Assembly: GCA_021205045.1 (NCBI GenBank)
Contig: JAJPYH010000296.1
Coordinates: 1 to 11,827, forward strand
Reading direction: 5' to 3'
Length of the DNA: 11,827 nucleotides
Origin: Lachnospiraceae bacterium
GTDB taxonomy: Bacteria; Bacillota; Clostridia; Lachnospirales; Lachnospiraceae
The position numbers were made by a program, and so were the translations under genes. The notes below the pieces were generated by a model. That model saw only the letters and a program-made list of their open reading frames with translations. It was not told the DNA's origin and searched no databases. This document shows positions 1 through 7,668 of this stretch, piece after piece; position 1 is the stretch's first letter, and each line of letters begins with the position of its first letter.

Positions 1-58
1 CGATGAACATCTGTTCTTTTTGGTTGTCTAAAAATCGGAATTTCCTATAAAGTAACAA

Positions 59-78
59 AGCCCCGATCAGTCGGGGCT
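59..78. terminator. GC-rich hairpin, possible terminator
   Basis: AGCCCCGA (59-66) and TCGGGGCT (71-78) form a perfect 8-bp stem around a TCAG loop. On the plus strand it is followed by AATGTTAAAGATTTTT, a poor T tract. On the minus strand it is followed by TTTGTTACTTT, which is better. It may end a gene lying left of the window or act in both directions. No minus-strand gene that would need it is visible just to its right. Confidence 0.6.
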
Positions 79-128
79 AATGTTAAAGATTTTTCGGGAC
101 ATTTTCAAAAATGCTTGACACCTAAAAG

Positions 129-194
129 TTACTGTTCACAGACAGCTTGCCGGACGCTTTTGCACATGTGGGTGGAAGCGGCTGTGAATAGTAA
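129..194. repeat. 66-bp palindromic element (long stem-loop)
   Basis: TTACTGTTCACAG (129-141) is the inverted complement of CTGTGAATAGTAA (182-194) with one G-T wobble, giving a 13-bp stem. Inside the 40-nt interior, CGCTT (155-159) and AAGCG (176-180) can form a second stem that wobble pairs extend towards the self-complementary CACATGTG. The nested symmetry suggests a structured RNA or a small palindromic intergenic repeat. It matches no riboswitch class I can recognise, and it lies upstream of the predicted asparaginase promoter, so it is probably not part of that mRNA. Confidence 0.5.
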
Positions 195-248
195 TGCATC
201 ATCAGGCTTGTCAGGCAAAACCTTCAACAGCAAATGCCAAAGCTGAAC

Positions 249-277
249 TTGATTCCCAACAGTTCATATGATATCAT
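249..277 (+). promoter_or_regulatory. Predicted sigma-A promoter of the asparaginase gene
   Basis: TTGATT (249-254), a 17-nt spacer and TATCAT (272-277) with TG at 269-270 form an extended -10 promoter. Transcription would start near 284 and give a leader of about 80 nt before the ATG at 364. This is assigned by inspection only. Confidence 0.55.
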
Positions 278-363
278 CTTAGGCGCCCGGGAACGTTTTT
301 TATCCAAAACAGCAGCAGAATTGCAGTTCCGGTTTCACCGGATCAGGAAGAGCAGGATATATC

Positions 364-1389
364 ATGAAAAAAATACTTGTCTTAAATACCGGAGGAACCC
401 TTTCCTCCATCAAAAGTGAACACGGCCTGGTGCCCGGCATCCGCAGCGGTGACATGATGGAAGAGCTGCGCATGATCTCAAAGAATCTGCAGCTGGAGAC
501 GGAGGATTTCTGCAGCGTGGACAGCTCCAATTTCTTTCCGGAGGACTGGGCAGCGTTAGCCGTAAGAATTGCCGAAGTCTGCCGCGAATATCATGGCATC
601 GTGGTCATTCACGGCACCGACACCCTGGCCTATACCTCATCCATGCTCTCCTTCATGCTGCGGGGTATCCCCATTCCGGTGGTGGTAACCGGCAGTCAGC
701 TGTCCATCGCCCACCCGGTGGCGGACGCCCTGGAAAACTGCCGCGGCGCCGTGCACATGGCGGCCAGCGGCTGCCCCGGCGTGTTTGTGGCCTTCAATCG
801 CAAGATCATCCTGGGCTGTCGGGCCTCCAAAGTGCGGACCATGAGCTTCGACGCCTTTGAGAGCATCAATTATCCCAATATCGGGGAAATCAGCTCTCTG
901 GGCCTGCATATCCGCCGGGAATATCTGCCCCCGGCCTGCCGTGACAAAACACCGGAGCAGCTCAGGGAAAGCTTTCAACCGCGGTTTGCCTATTCCGACC
1001 GGGCCTTTTTATTGAAATTATATCCCGGAATTGCCCCTGAAATCATGGATCATCTCGTCCAGGCAGGATACCGCGGGGTTTATATTGAAGGCTTCGGTCT
1101 GGGCGACATGCCCTTTCTGAAACATAATTTTGTGGAAGCGGTGCACAGAGCTGTGGAGCGCGGCGTTACCGTGCTTGCCGGCAGCCAGTGCCTGTATGAA
1201 GGCACCAATCTGACCGTATATGAAACCGGCCTGAAGGCTCTCTCGGCAGGCGTCATCGAGGCCCGGGACATGACCGCGGAAGCTGCGCTGACCAAGCTGA
1301 TGTGGGTACTGGGCCAGACCAATGACCCCCAAAAAATCCGCCGGTATCTTGAACAGAATCTGACCGGGGAACGGGTTCAGGGCTGGTAA
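364..1389 (+). CDS. ansA: Type I (cytosolic) L-asparaginase
   Basis: Hydrolyses L-asparagine to aspartate and ammonia. The 341-aa length and lack of a signal peptide fit the cytoplasmic, allosteric type I enzymes rather than the secreted type II. The first signature NTGGT (residues 8-12) places the nucleophilic Thr at T9. The second signature HGTDT (83-87) supplies T85 and D86. DSS at 53-55 matches the substrate-binding Asp-Ser, and K156 in ASKVR matches the conserved active-site Lys. The C-terminal half contains GSQC followed by EGT, typical of the type I second domain. The start is supported by AGGA at 354-357, six bases before the ATG. No clear terminator follows, and the next gene begins 143 nt downstream on the same strand. 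Family assignment is firm; whether asparagine is the main substrate in vivo is inferred. Confidence 0.93.
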   Translation: MKKILVLNTGGTLSSIKSEHGLVPGIRSGDMMEELRMISKNLQLETEDFCSVDSSNFFPEDWAALAVRIAEVCREYHGIVVIHGTDTLAYTSSMLSFMLRGIPIPVVVTGSQLSIAHPVADALENCRGAVHMAASGCPGVFVAFNRKIILGCRASKVRTMSFDAFESINYPNIGEISSLGLHIRREYLPPACRDKTPEQLRESFQPRFAYSDRAFLLKLYPGIAPEIMDHLVQAGYRGVYIEGFGLGDMPFLKHNFVEAVHRAVERGVTVLAGSQCLYEGTNLTVYETGLKALSAGVIEARDMTAEAALTKLMWVLGQTNDPQKIRRYLEQNLTGERVQGW

Positions 1390-1532
1390 GCTTTGCCTGC
1401 CTTCCCGCAAAATGAAGTATCCCGCAAGCCCTCCGCAAATTACAAAAAAGTCCTTCTATTTGCAGCATAACCTTCCCCCTCTCCGCATAAAGTAATGGTA
1501 AAGCAGCCGCGCAGGAGAACGGGGAAGGCTTC

Positions 1533-2015
1533 ATGAATAAAAGGACCAAAATTGTAGTATTGCATATGAAAGAGGTGATCTATACCGGGATTTTTATTTT
1601 CCTCGGTATCGTTCTGATTGTGCTGCTTGCCATGATGTTCTGGCCCGGCAGAGAGATGAGCGGGAGCGCCTCGCAGCCGGAACAGACTAAAGGCGCAGAT
1701 ACGAATACAGAAGCAATGGAAGAAGCCGCAGCCTATCTGCCCGGCATCTACACCGCCTCCCTGGAGCTTAACGGCAGCACCATGGAAATGCAGATCATCA
1801 TCGAAAGCGGCGGAATCTCCAATGTCTCCTTTACCTATATGGACGACGCCATTCAGACCATGTATCCGCTCTTTGAACCGGTGCTGGAAAGCATCGCCTC
1901 CCAGCTGCAGGAGGGCGTTGCCCTGGAGGATGTCACCTACGAGGACAGCCAGAAATACACCGCCACCGTGCTGATCGAAGCTTTGGAAGAGGTGCTGGAG
2001 AGCGCCAGGCAATAA
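1533..2015 (+). CDS. Membrane-anchored protein with degenerate FMN-binding-like domain
   Basis: A 160-aa protein of unknown function. Residues 15-37 form one strongly hydrophobic helix, followed by a polar, Ser/Gln/Glu-rich linker (about 40-66). The C-terminal domain (about 69-158) starts with PGIYTASLELNG and continues with a beta-rich stretch (MEMQIIIESGGISNVSF) and a final helix. This order resembles the FMN_bind domain of RnfG/NqrC-type and related lipoproteins, where GTYTG.. leads to a late SGAT[YF]T motif. Here the late motif is only DSQKYTAT (138-145), so the usual flavinylation signature is missing and covalent FMN is unlikely. GGGGAAGG (1521-1528) precedes the ATG; a second in-frame ATG is at 1566. 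The C-terminal domain probably lies outside the membrane. The domain assignment is tentative. Confidence 0.75.
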   Translation: MNKRTKIVVLHMKEVIYTGIFIFLGIVLIVLLAMMFWPGREMSGSASQPEQTKGADTNTEAMEEAAAYLPGIYTASLELNGSTMEMQIIIESGGISNVSFTYMDDAIQTMYPLFEPVLESIASQLQEGVALEDVTYEDSQKYTATVLIEALEEVLESARQ

Positions 2016-2018
2016 AAG

Positions 2019-2066
2019 AAAAGACGGGAATGAGATGAAACATCTCCACATCTCCTCCCGTCTTTT
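2019..2066. terminator. Bidirectional intrinsic terminator between convergent genes
   Basis: AAAAGACGGGA (2019-2029) pairs perfectly with TCCCGTCTTTT (2056-2066), and GAGATG (2032-2037) pairs with CATCTC (2049-2054), giving a long interrupted stem. Read on the plus strand it ends in GTCTTTTCAT; on the minus strand it ends in GTCTTTTCTTTTATT. It sits 3 nt after the stop of the small membrane protein and 33 nt beyond the nadE stop, so it can end both transcripts. Confidence 0.85.
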
Positions 2067-2098
2067 CATATCGAAAACCATTTTCCACTGTAAAAGCA

Positions 2099-4018
2099 TT
2101 ACACCTCAATCCTGTCCAGCTCCTTCAGCCAGATCGCCGCGCTGGCGTCGGAGGGCATCCGCAGATCCCCTCTGGGTGAAACCGCCACAGACCCCACCTT
2201 GGGGCCGTCCGGCAGGCAGCTTCTCTTGAAGTGCTGGGCAAAAAATCTCTTATAAAAGACCTTCAGCCATTTCAGAATGGTTTCCTTCTCGTAGCTGCCC
2301 TCAAAGGAAAGGCAGGCCATACGATAAATCTTGGACGGGGAGCAGCCAAAGCGCAGCATATAATACAGGAAAAAGTCATGCAGCTCATAAGGTCCCACCA
2401 GATCCTCCGTCTTCTGAGAGATGGTGCCCTCCACCGGCGGCAGAAGCTCCGGGCTGACCGGCGTATCCAGCACATCCTCCAGCACAGATTTCAGCCGCTC
2501 CACACCGCAGGTATCAGCGTAATACTTCACCAGATGGCGCACCAGAGTCTTGGGAACCCCGGCGTTTACGCCGTACATGGACATGTGATCGCCGTTGTAG
2601 GTGGCCCAGCCCAGGGCCAGCTCGGACATGTCACCGGTGCCGATGACCATTCCGTTGTCCCGGTTAGCGATATCCATAAGGATCTGGGTCCGCTCTCTGG
2701 CCTGACCGTTCTCATAGGTCACGTTATGGTTATTTATATCCTGCCCGATATCCCTGAAATGCAGGGTTACGGATTCTTTGATGTCAATCTCCTCCAGCCT
2801 GGCTCCCAATACACCGGCCAGCGTACAGGCATTGTGATAGGTTCTGTCTGTGGTGCCAAAGCAGGGCATGGTCACACAGCGGATTCCCGCTCTGTCCAGT
2901 CCCTGTAAGTCGAAGGCTTTCACCGTCACCAGAAGCGCCAGGGTGGAATCCAGGCCGCCGCTTAAGCCGATCACCGCAGCCTGACAGCCCGTGTGCTCCA
3001 GTCTTTTTTTCAATCCGTGGGCCTGAATGGAAAGAATCTCCTCACAGCGCTCCGCCCTGTCCCTGTCATCCTCCGGCACGAAGGGTGTTCTGGCGAAGGT
3101 GCGCTGCAGCTTCACCTCCTGCTCCTTCAGCCGGAATGGCACATGCAGGTACATGGCATTATTTTCCTGTTTCTGGAAGGCAAACAGCTTCCTTCTGTCA
3201 TGATTGAGCCTCTGCACATCCACATCCGCAAAAATCGTCTGCGCTCCGAACCGTTTTGACTGCGCCAGCACGACGCCGTTCTCGCAGACAATATTGTGTC
3301 CGCCAAAGACCAGATCCTGGGTGGACTCTCCCTCCCCTGCGCTGCAATAAACATACCCCACCACCAATCTGGCGGAAGTAGAGGTAACCAGATTCAGACG
3401 ATATGCCGCCTTTCCCACCGTCTCATTGGAAGCCGACAGGTTGACAATCAGATTGGCTCCCGCCTGAGAGTGGCGCTGAGAGGGAGAGATGGGAACCCAT
3501 AAATCCTCGCACAGCTCACAGGCCACCTGCAGTCCCGGCATATTTTCACAGGTAAAAATCAGATTGCAGCCAAAGGGCACCTGCCTGCCCTCAAAGCTGA
3601 CATACTCCGGCGTCTCATTGCCGGAGGCAAAATTTCTGCCCTCATAGAACTCCGCATACATGGGCAGATTGCGCTTTGGCACCAGCCCCAGGAGCTTTCC
3701 GTCGCTGACCGCCGCCGCCACATTGTAAAGCCTTCCCTCTCTCTCAAAAGGAAGCCCGATAAAAAACAGCGCCCTGCTGCCGCCGGTGGCCGCAATGAAC
3801 TCACGAAGCCCTTTCAGCGCCCCCTGCAGCAGGGTCTCCTGCTCAAACAAATCCTGACAGGTATAGCCTGTGATGCACAGCTCCGGCAGCACGATAATCC
3901 CGGCTCCCTGCCGGTACGCCTCCAACGCCTCCACAATGCTGTTTAAAGTATTATAGTCGGTGTCCGCCACCTTGATTTTCGGTGTCACCGCCGCCACCTT
4001 TACAAATCCGTCCTTCAT
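2099..4018 (-). CDS. nadE: Glutamine-dependent NAD+ synthetase
   Basis: Final step of NAD synthesis: amidates deamido-NAD+ with ATP, using ammonia released from glutamine. It is a two-domain enzyme of 639 aa from this start. The N-terminal nitrilase-type glutaminase shows the Glu-Lys-Cys triad at E46 (in LPELCITGY), K115 (in PKRNLPMY) and C170 (in CELCEDLW). The spacings of 69 and 55 residues agree with the known M. tuberculosis enzyme. The C-terminal synthetase has the ATP-pyrophosphatase P-loop SGGLDST and the later GTGDMSELALGWATYNGDH block. The frame opens upstream at a GTG (4045) and an ATG (4036). The ATG at 4018 is preferred because the protein then begins MKDGFVKVAA, as expected for the family, although its ribosome site (GGGA) is weak. 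Last gene of the minus-strand run, 88 nt after hslO. Confidence 0.96.
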   Translation of the reverse strand: MKDGFVKVAAVTPKIKVADTDYNTLNSIVEALEAYRQGAGIIVLPELCITGYTCQDLFEQETLLQGALKGLREFIAATGGSRALFFIGLPFEREGRLYNVAAAVSDGKLLGLVPKRNLPMYAEFYEGRNFASGNETPEYVSFEGRQVPFGCNLIFTCENMPGLQVACELCEDLWVPISPSQRHSQAGANLIVNLSASNETVGKAAYRLNLVTSTSARLVVGYVYCSAGEGESTQDLVFGGHNIVCENGVVLAQSKRFGAQTIFADVDVQRLNHDRRKLFAFQKQENNAMYLHVPFRLKEQEVKLQRTFARTPFVPEDDRDRAERCEEILSIQAHGLKKRLEHTGCQAAVIGLSGGLDSTLALLVTVKAFDLQGLDRAGIRCVTMPCFGTTDRTYHNACTLAGVLGARLEEIDIKESVTLHFRDIGQDINNHNVTYENGQARERTQILMDIANRDNGMVIGTGDMSELALGWATYNGDHMSMYGVNAGVPKTLVRHLVKYYADTCGVERLKSVLEDVLDTPVSPELLPPVEGTISQKTEDLVGPYELHDFFLYYMLRFGCSPSKIYRMACLSFEGSYEKETILKWLKVFYKRFFAQHFKRSCLPDGPKVGSVAVSPRGDLRMPSDASAAIWLKELDRIEV

Positions 4019-4106
4019 GATTATTCCCGTTTCCATTCCCGGCACCGATCATTTGATAAACGAACAGTGCCCAATGTCCGTATTCTCACACGGTCCCTTG
4101 TATACT

Positions 4107-4985
4107 CTACTTTGCCTGCCTCAATAATTTCCTCAGTTCATCTGGTGTATACTCATAAGCGGTATTGCAGAAATGACATTTAATCTCCACCGGTTCTCCC
4201 TCGTCAATCATTTCCTGCAATTCCTTCCTCCCAACAGAAATCAGAACCTTATCTGTCTTCCCGCGTGAACAGTCACAGGAAAAGGATGCCGGTATGGTAT
4301 CCGTAAACTCTACGTCAAACCCCTCCAGCACATACCGCAGAAGATCCTCCGGCGTCATTCCCTGATTCAAAAGCGCCGTCACAGAGCTGACCCTCTGCAC
4401 ATTCTGTTCCAGCTGCCCAATCACCTCCTCTGAGGCAAAAGGCATCAGCTGGACGATAAATCCTCCGGCCTGCGCCACAGTATAATCCCTGTCCACCAGC
4501 ACACCAAGCCCCACACTGGAGGGTATCTGTTCGGATGCCGCAAAATAATATGTCAGATCCTCTCCGATCTCTCCGCTGACCAGCTCAATCTGCCCGTTAT
4601 AAGGCTCTTTCATGCCCAGATCCTTGATCACATTCAGTATACCCTTTCCCACAGCCCGGGATACATCCAGCTTTCCCCTGGCATTCAGGGGCAGATCCAC
4701 ATAGGGATCCCCCACATACCCCTTCACATGTCCCAGAGAGTCCGCCGTCACGGTAAGACCTCTCAAAGGGCCGTCCGCCTGAATCTGAAGAGTCAGGATG
4801 TCCTTCTCCCCTTTCATGGAAACTCCCATCATCAGCGCGCCGCTCATCAACCTCCCCAGCGCCGCCGTGGCCACCGGCGTAGTCTCATGCCGCCGTCTTG
4901 CCTCCTCCACTGTCTCTCTCGTAGTGCAGGCAAAAGCTCTGATCTGCGCATTTGCCGCCGTAGCTCTCACAATATAATCCGTCAT
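4107..4985 (-). CDS. hslO: Redox-regulated holdase chaperone Hsp33
   Basis: Cytoplasmic chaperone that is inactive when reduced and zinc-bound, and binds unfolding proteins once its cysteines are oxidised. The 292-aa length is normal. The N-terminal substrate-binding domain is recognisable from the start (MTDYIVRATAAN) through TTPVATAALGRLMSG and the MKGE.. and GYVGDP segments. The C-terminal redox switch is intact: CDC (C237, C239) and CHFC (C270, C273), the C-X-C / C-X2-C zinc ligands. Its ATG overlaps the stop of the upstream methyltransferase gene in an ATGA, and an AGGAGG ribosome site lies inside that gene's last codons, so the two are translationally coupled. A redox chaperone suits an anaerobe that meets occasional oxygen or hypochlorite, but nothing here shows its regulation. 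Confidence 0.96.
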   Translation of the reverse strand: MTDYIVRATAANAQIRAFACTTRETVEEARRRHETTPVATAALGRLMSGALMMGVSMKGEKDILTLQIQADGPLRGLTVTADSLGHVKGYVGDPYVDLPLNARGKLDVSRAVGKGILNVIKDLGMKEPYNGQIELVSGEIGEDLTYYFAASEQIPSSVGLGVLVDRDYTVAQAGGFIVQLMPFASEEVIGQLEQNVQRVSSVTALLNQGMTPEDLLRYVLEGFDVEFTDTIPASFSCDCSRGKTDKVLISVGRKELQEMIDEGEPVEIKCHFCNTAYEYTPDELRKLLRQAK

Positions 4986-5971
4986 GAATATTCCTCCTCT
5001 GATAAAGAGATATCCTTGTCCTTCTCTCTGGCCGCCACAAAAATTCTCTCTGAAATCTCAGTGACTTCTCCCCCGGTATCGCCGTCAACGGCCTCAATAA
5101 ACTCCAGCCCCGCCTCTTTCAGAAACCCTTTCATCTCCTCCAGCGTATACCCCCGCTGCACATGAGTCTCATCAAAGCGCCGGTACAGATCTCCCTCTTT
5201 CTGCTGATAAATCGTCAGATCATACTCGTTGGTATGCGTGTCAGGATCATAATAATTATCCCAGATAAAGCTGCAGTCCTCCCGGCTCTCCGCGATCACC
5301 GAATCCCCGATCTGCTCATATTTGTATACGGTATTGAAATCAAATAAAAACAGTCCCTTCGGGAATAAAAACATATCCACCTGCTTAAAACACTGGATAA
5401 CATCCTCATCCTCCAGAAGATAATTGATGGAATCACAGACAGAATAAATGGTGCCGATGGTGCTGTACATGTCAAGCTCCCGCATATCCTGGCAAAAATA
5501 CATGATATCCAGCCTCGAGGCTTCCTTTTTCTCCAGCGCCAAAAGCAGCATCTCGCTTGACAGATCGATGCCGATCATATCATACCCCCGCCTGGCCATC
5601 AGCTCCGTCAGCGTTCCGGTGCCGCAGCCTAAGTCCAGCACCAGATTTTTCTCACTTTCCAGAGCTTCCCTGAGCGTTTTCTGTTCATCATAAGCGATTT
5701 CCCGCTCACCTTCCCGGTCATTTTTTTCATCCCGGGCTTCCGGCGGTTTCTCTGCACCCTTTTCTCCGTCACTGACTTTAAAATGATCCTCCCGGCCATT
5801 CTGGCATTTTCCGGCTCCACCTTCGTCCGTCTTAGCATGAACCGGCCTGGAAACGCCGTATTTTTCAATATAATCCACAATACGCTGACACCACTCCTCG
5901 TAAGGAGTGGCGTCCATCAGTTCATCATATACTCCCGCAAAGCCGGTATAGCTTTCCATGGTTTCTCCCAT
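4982..5971 (-). CDS. Class I SAM-dependent methyltransferase (YqeM-like) with charged insert
   Basis: Predicted cytoplasmic methyltransferase with a Rossmann fold. The N-terminus (YTGFAGVYDELMD, residues 8-20) is typical of the YqeM-like group. Motif I is LVLDLGCGTG (110-119), followed by the acidic loop GIDLSSEML (134-142) and a later FLFDFNTVYKY segment (208-218). The substrate is unknown. Between the N-terminal helix (ending about 44) and motif I sits an unusual stretch (about 45-105) rich in Glu, Lys, Asp, Arg and Gly, probably disordered. It makes the protein about 60-70 residues longer than the roughly 250 aa usual for the group. AGGAG precedes the ATG at 5971; an in-frame ATG at 5959 (MESYTGF) with GGAG is a good alternative. 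The gene overlaps hslO by 4 nt, so both proteins are made from one mRNA. Confidence 0.88.
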   Translation of the reverse strand: MGETMESYTGFAGVYDELMDATPYEEWCQRIVDYIEKYGVSRPVHAKTDEGGAGKCQNGREDHFKVSDGEKGAEKPPEARDEKNDREGEREIAYDEQKTLREALESEKNLVLDLGCGTGTLTELMARRGYDMIGIDLSSEMLLLALEKKEASRLDIMYFCQDMRELDMYSTIGTIYSVCDSINYLLEDEDVIQCFKQVDMFLFPKGLFLFDFNTVYKYEQIGDSVIAESREDCSFIWDNYYDPDTHTNEYDLTIYQQKEGDLYRRFDETHVQRGYTLEEMKGFLKEAGLEFIEAVDGDTGGEVTEISERIFVAAREKDKDISLSEEEYS

Positions 5972-5993
5972 CCGTTCTTCTCCTGCTCATGGG

Positions 5994-6031
5994 ATCAGAT
6001 ACCCCACAGTAGTCTCGCCTGGTCATCTGAT
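5994..6031 (-). other. Inverted repeat in the operon spacer upstream of the methyltransferase
   Basis: In the 79-nt gap between the membrane protein and methyltransferase genes, ATCAGAT (5994-6000) and ATCTGAT (6025-6031) are inverted, and ACC (6001-6003) with GGT (6021-6023) extends the stem past a single bulged base. The loop is 17 nt. On the transcript it would lie just upstream of the methyltransferase ribosome site. No U tract follows, so a terminator is unlikely. A processing or translation-control hairpin, or chance, are the options. Confidence 0.4.
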
Positions 6032-6050
6032 TGCCACAAAGTGAACTCCA

Positions 6051-6530
6051 TTACCCAAACAGCCCGGTAATGGCGCTGAATAAACCCAGGCTGCCCACGC
6101 TCATAATCACACCGGCCAGCAACACGCCCAGCGTCACCGCCACCACACTGGACTTAAAATCCATATCCAGAAGACTGGCCGCCAGCGTCCCTGTCCAGGC
6201 GCCTGTGCCCGGCAGCGGAATCCCCACAAACAAAAGCAGCGCCACAAACAGGCTTCGCCCCACCTTCTCCTGCAGCTTTACGCCGCCCTTGTGCCCCTTC
6301 TCCAGGCAAAAAGTAAAGAATTTCCCGATCACCGGCTTATCCGCGCCCCATTCCAGCACCTTTCTGGCAAAAAAGAAAATAAACGGAACCGGGATCATAT
6401 TGCCGATAATACAGACAATGTAGCTGGGAAGCAGAGGCAGCCCCATTCCCACTGCCACGGGAATAGCGCCCCTCAGTTCAATCAGCGGTACCATGGAAAT
6501 CACAAAAATAATCAAATACTGTTTTAACAT
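6051..6530 (-). CDS. Small multidrug export family membrane protein (COG2426 type)
   Basis: A 159-aa very hydrophobic inner-membrane protein of the putative small multi-drug export family (Sm_multidrug_ex). Recognisable family features are the N-terminal helix running into PLIELRGAIP (15-24), a second hydrophobic block around residues 34-55, a basic soluble loop (56-91), then helices carrying PLPGTGAWTGTLAA (105-118) and a C-terminal helix (about 128-158). The family name comes from an old annotation; direct evidence for drug export is thin, so the transported substrate should be treated as unknown. The start is well placed, with AGGAGA five bases before the ATG. It lies 67 nt after hisC and is probably co-transcribed with it. 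Confidence 0.88.
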   Translation of the reverse strand: MLKQYLIIFVISMVPLIELRGAIPVAVGMGLPLLPSYIVCIIGNMIPVPFIFFFARKVLEWGADKPVIGKFFTFCLEKGHKGGVKLQEKVGRSLFVALLLFVGIPLPGTGAWTGTLAASLLDMDFKSSVVAVTLGVLLAGVIMSVGSLGLFSAITGLFG

Positions 6531-6597
6531 AATCTCTCCTGCTTATCATTTCTATTTCGGAAAATCCACCTGCGGTTTCGCAACGGATCCTTCCTTC

Positions 6598-7665
6598 TCA
6601 TTGATCCGTGCTTCCATTCAGAATCTCCCGCAGCGCTTCCATCAACGCCTCCATCTGCTCCGGCGTCCCCACCGTAATGCGCAGATAATTGTCAATGCGC
6701 GGCTTTTTAAAATAGCGGACATATATATTCCGCTCCCGCAGCGCCATAAAAATCTGCTCCGCGTTCACCCTCCCATGGGTCGCAAAGATAAAGTTGGCCT
6801 TCGAATCCGGGAAAGAAAAGCCCAGCGCCGCCAGCTGCCTTTTGGACTTTTCCCTGGTCTCCACGATTTTGGCCGTGATCTCCCGAAAATAAGTCTCATC
6901 CTCCACAGCTGCCCTGCCCACAGCCAGACTCATGCGGCTCATGGTGTAGGAATTAAAGGAAAACTTAACGTCATTCAGATAGCCGATCAGCTTCCGGGAA
7001 CCGATGGCAAAACCAATTCTGGCCCCGGCCATGGCCCGGGACTTGGAAAAGGTCTGCACCACCAGAAGATTTTCGTATTTGTCTACAAGCGGCAGAACGC
7101 TCTCTCCTCCGAAATCCACATATGCCTCGTCGATGATCACCACACTGTCCGGATTGGCCGCGATGATCTGTTCCAGATTTTCCACCCGCTCCAACAGCCC
7201 CGTGGGCGCATTGGGGTTGGGAATCACAATACCGCCGTTAGGCTGCATATAATCCTCCATACGAAGGGAGAAATCATCCCTCAAAGGGCAGGTCCGGTAC
7301 GGAATCCGAAACAGCTCCGCCCACACATCATAAAAAGAATAGGTGATATCCGGGAAAAGGATCGGCCTCTCAGAGTTAAAAAACGTCAGAAACGCCATTG
7401 CCAGCACATCATCGCTGCCAACACCCACAAATACCTGTTCCGGTTCCACCCCATACCTGTCAGCCAGGGCCCTGACCAATTCCCCCGCGGTTGGATCCGA
7501 ATACAGCCGCAGCTGCTTGGCCTCCAGACCCTTTAATGCCTCCGCCACCCGCGGAGAGGGGGGATAGGGGCACTCATTGGTATTCAATTTGATCATACCC
7601 GGCCGGTTGGGCTGCTCTCCCGGAACATAGGGCACCACTCTTCTGATATTCTGTTCAAAGCTCAT
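6598..7665 (-). CDS. hisC: Histidinol-phosphate aminotransferase-like PLP enzyme
   Basis: Fold-type I PLP aminotransferase of 355 aa, the usual HisC length. HisC converts imidazole-acetol phosphate plus glutamate to histidinol phosphate. Visible motifs: KLNTNECPYPPSP (26-38), typical of HisC; NPNAPTG (150-156); the PLP-ring Asp in DEAYVDF (D179); the Schiff-base Lys in TFSKSRAMAGARIG (K208, with R216); and the substrate-carboxylate Arg in YLRITVG (R329). No other histidine genes are nearby, so a side role such as aromatic amino acid transamination is possible, and a CobD-type decarboxylase is a less likely alternative. It begins 3 nt after the lysozyme stop, with its AAGGAA ribosome site inside the last codons of that gene, so translation is probably coupled. 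Confidence 0.9.
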   Translation of the reverse strand: MSFEQNIRRVVPYVPGEQPNRPGMIKLNTNECPYPPSPRVAEALKGLEAKQLRLYSDPTAGELVRALADRYGVEPEQVFVGVGSDDVLAMAFLTFFNSERPILFPDITYSFYDVWAELFRIPYRTCPLRDDFSLRMEDYMQPNGGIVIPNPNAPTGLLERVENLEQIIAANPDSVVIIDEAYVDFGGESVLPLVDKYENLLVVQTFSKSRAMAGARIGFAIGSRKLIGYLNDVKFSFNSYTMSRMSLAVGRAAVEDETYFREITAKIVETREKSKRQLAALGFSFPDSKANFIFATHGRVNAEQIFMALRERNIYVRYFKKPRIDNYLRITVGTPEQMEALMEALREILNGSTDQ

Positions 7666-7668
7666 CTT

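Larger units (their letters stand above)
1..363. other. Intergenic leader region before asparaginase
   Basis: No convincing complete gene lies here. Two short open frames run in from the left edge and stop at about 30 and 50, so the end of an upstream plus-strand gene is possible but cannot be shown. The region holds a GC-rich hairpin (59-78), a perfect TTGACA hexamer at 115-120 with no recognisable -10 box at 16-18 nt, a 66-bp palindromic element (129-194), a good extended -10 promoter (249-277), and a small hairpin CCGGT-TTC-ACCGG (329-341) in the predicted asparaginase leader. The reading frame starting near 234 is judged non-coding because it overlaps the promoter and runs into the asparaginase gene in another frame. 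Confidence 0.6.

Noticed and set aside
115..120. Perfect TTGACA as the -35 of an asparaginase promoter
   Set aside because: No -10 box at 16-18 nt and it is about 250 nt from the gene; the pair at 249-277 is better.
120..363. Riboswitch or T-box upstream of asparaginase
   Set aside because: No conserved T-box sequence and no core I recognise from common riboswitch classes; only generic stems are visible.
2231..2908. 225-codon plus-strand open frame inside nadE
   Set aside because: Antisense shadow of a clear NAD synthetase with all catalytic motifs; no ribosome site or recognisable domain.
4019..4045. Upstream GTG and ATG starts for nadE
   Set aside because: They add residues unlike the family N-terminus. 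The triad numbering from the ATG at 4018 fits known enzymes better. The ribosome site is weak for all candidates, so some doubt remains.
6493..7536. 347-codon plus-strand open frame over hisC
   Set aside because: Antisense to a well-supported aminotransferase; composition (His, Arg and Pro rich) is typical of a reverse-strand shadow in GC-rich DNA.
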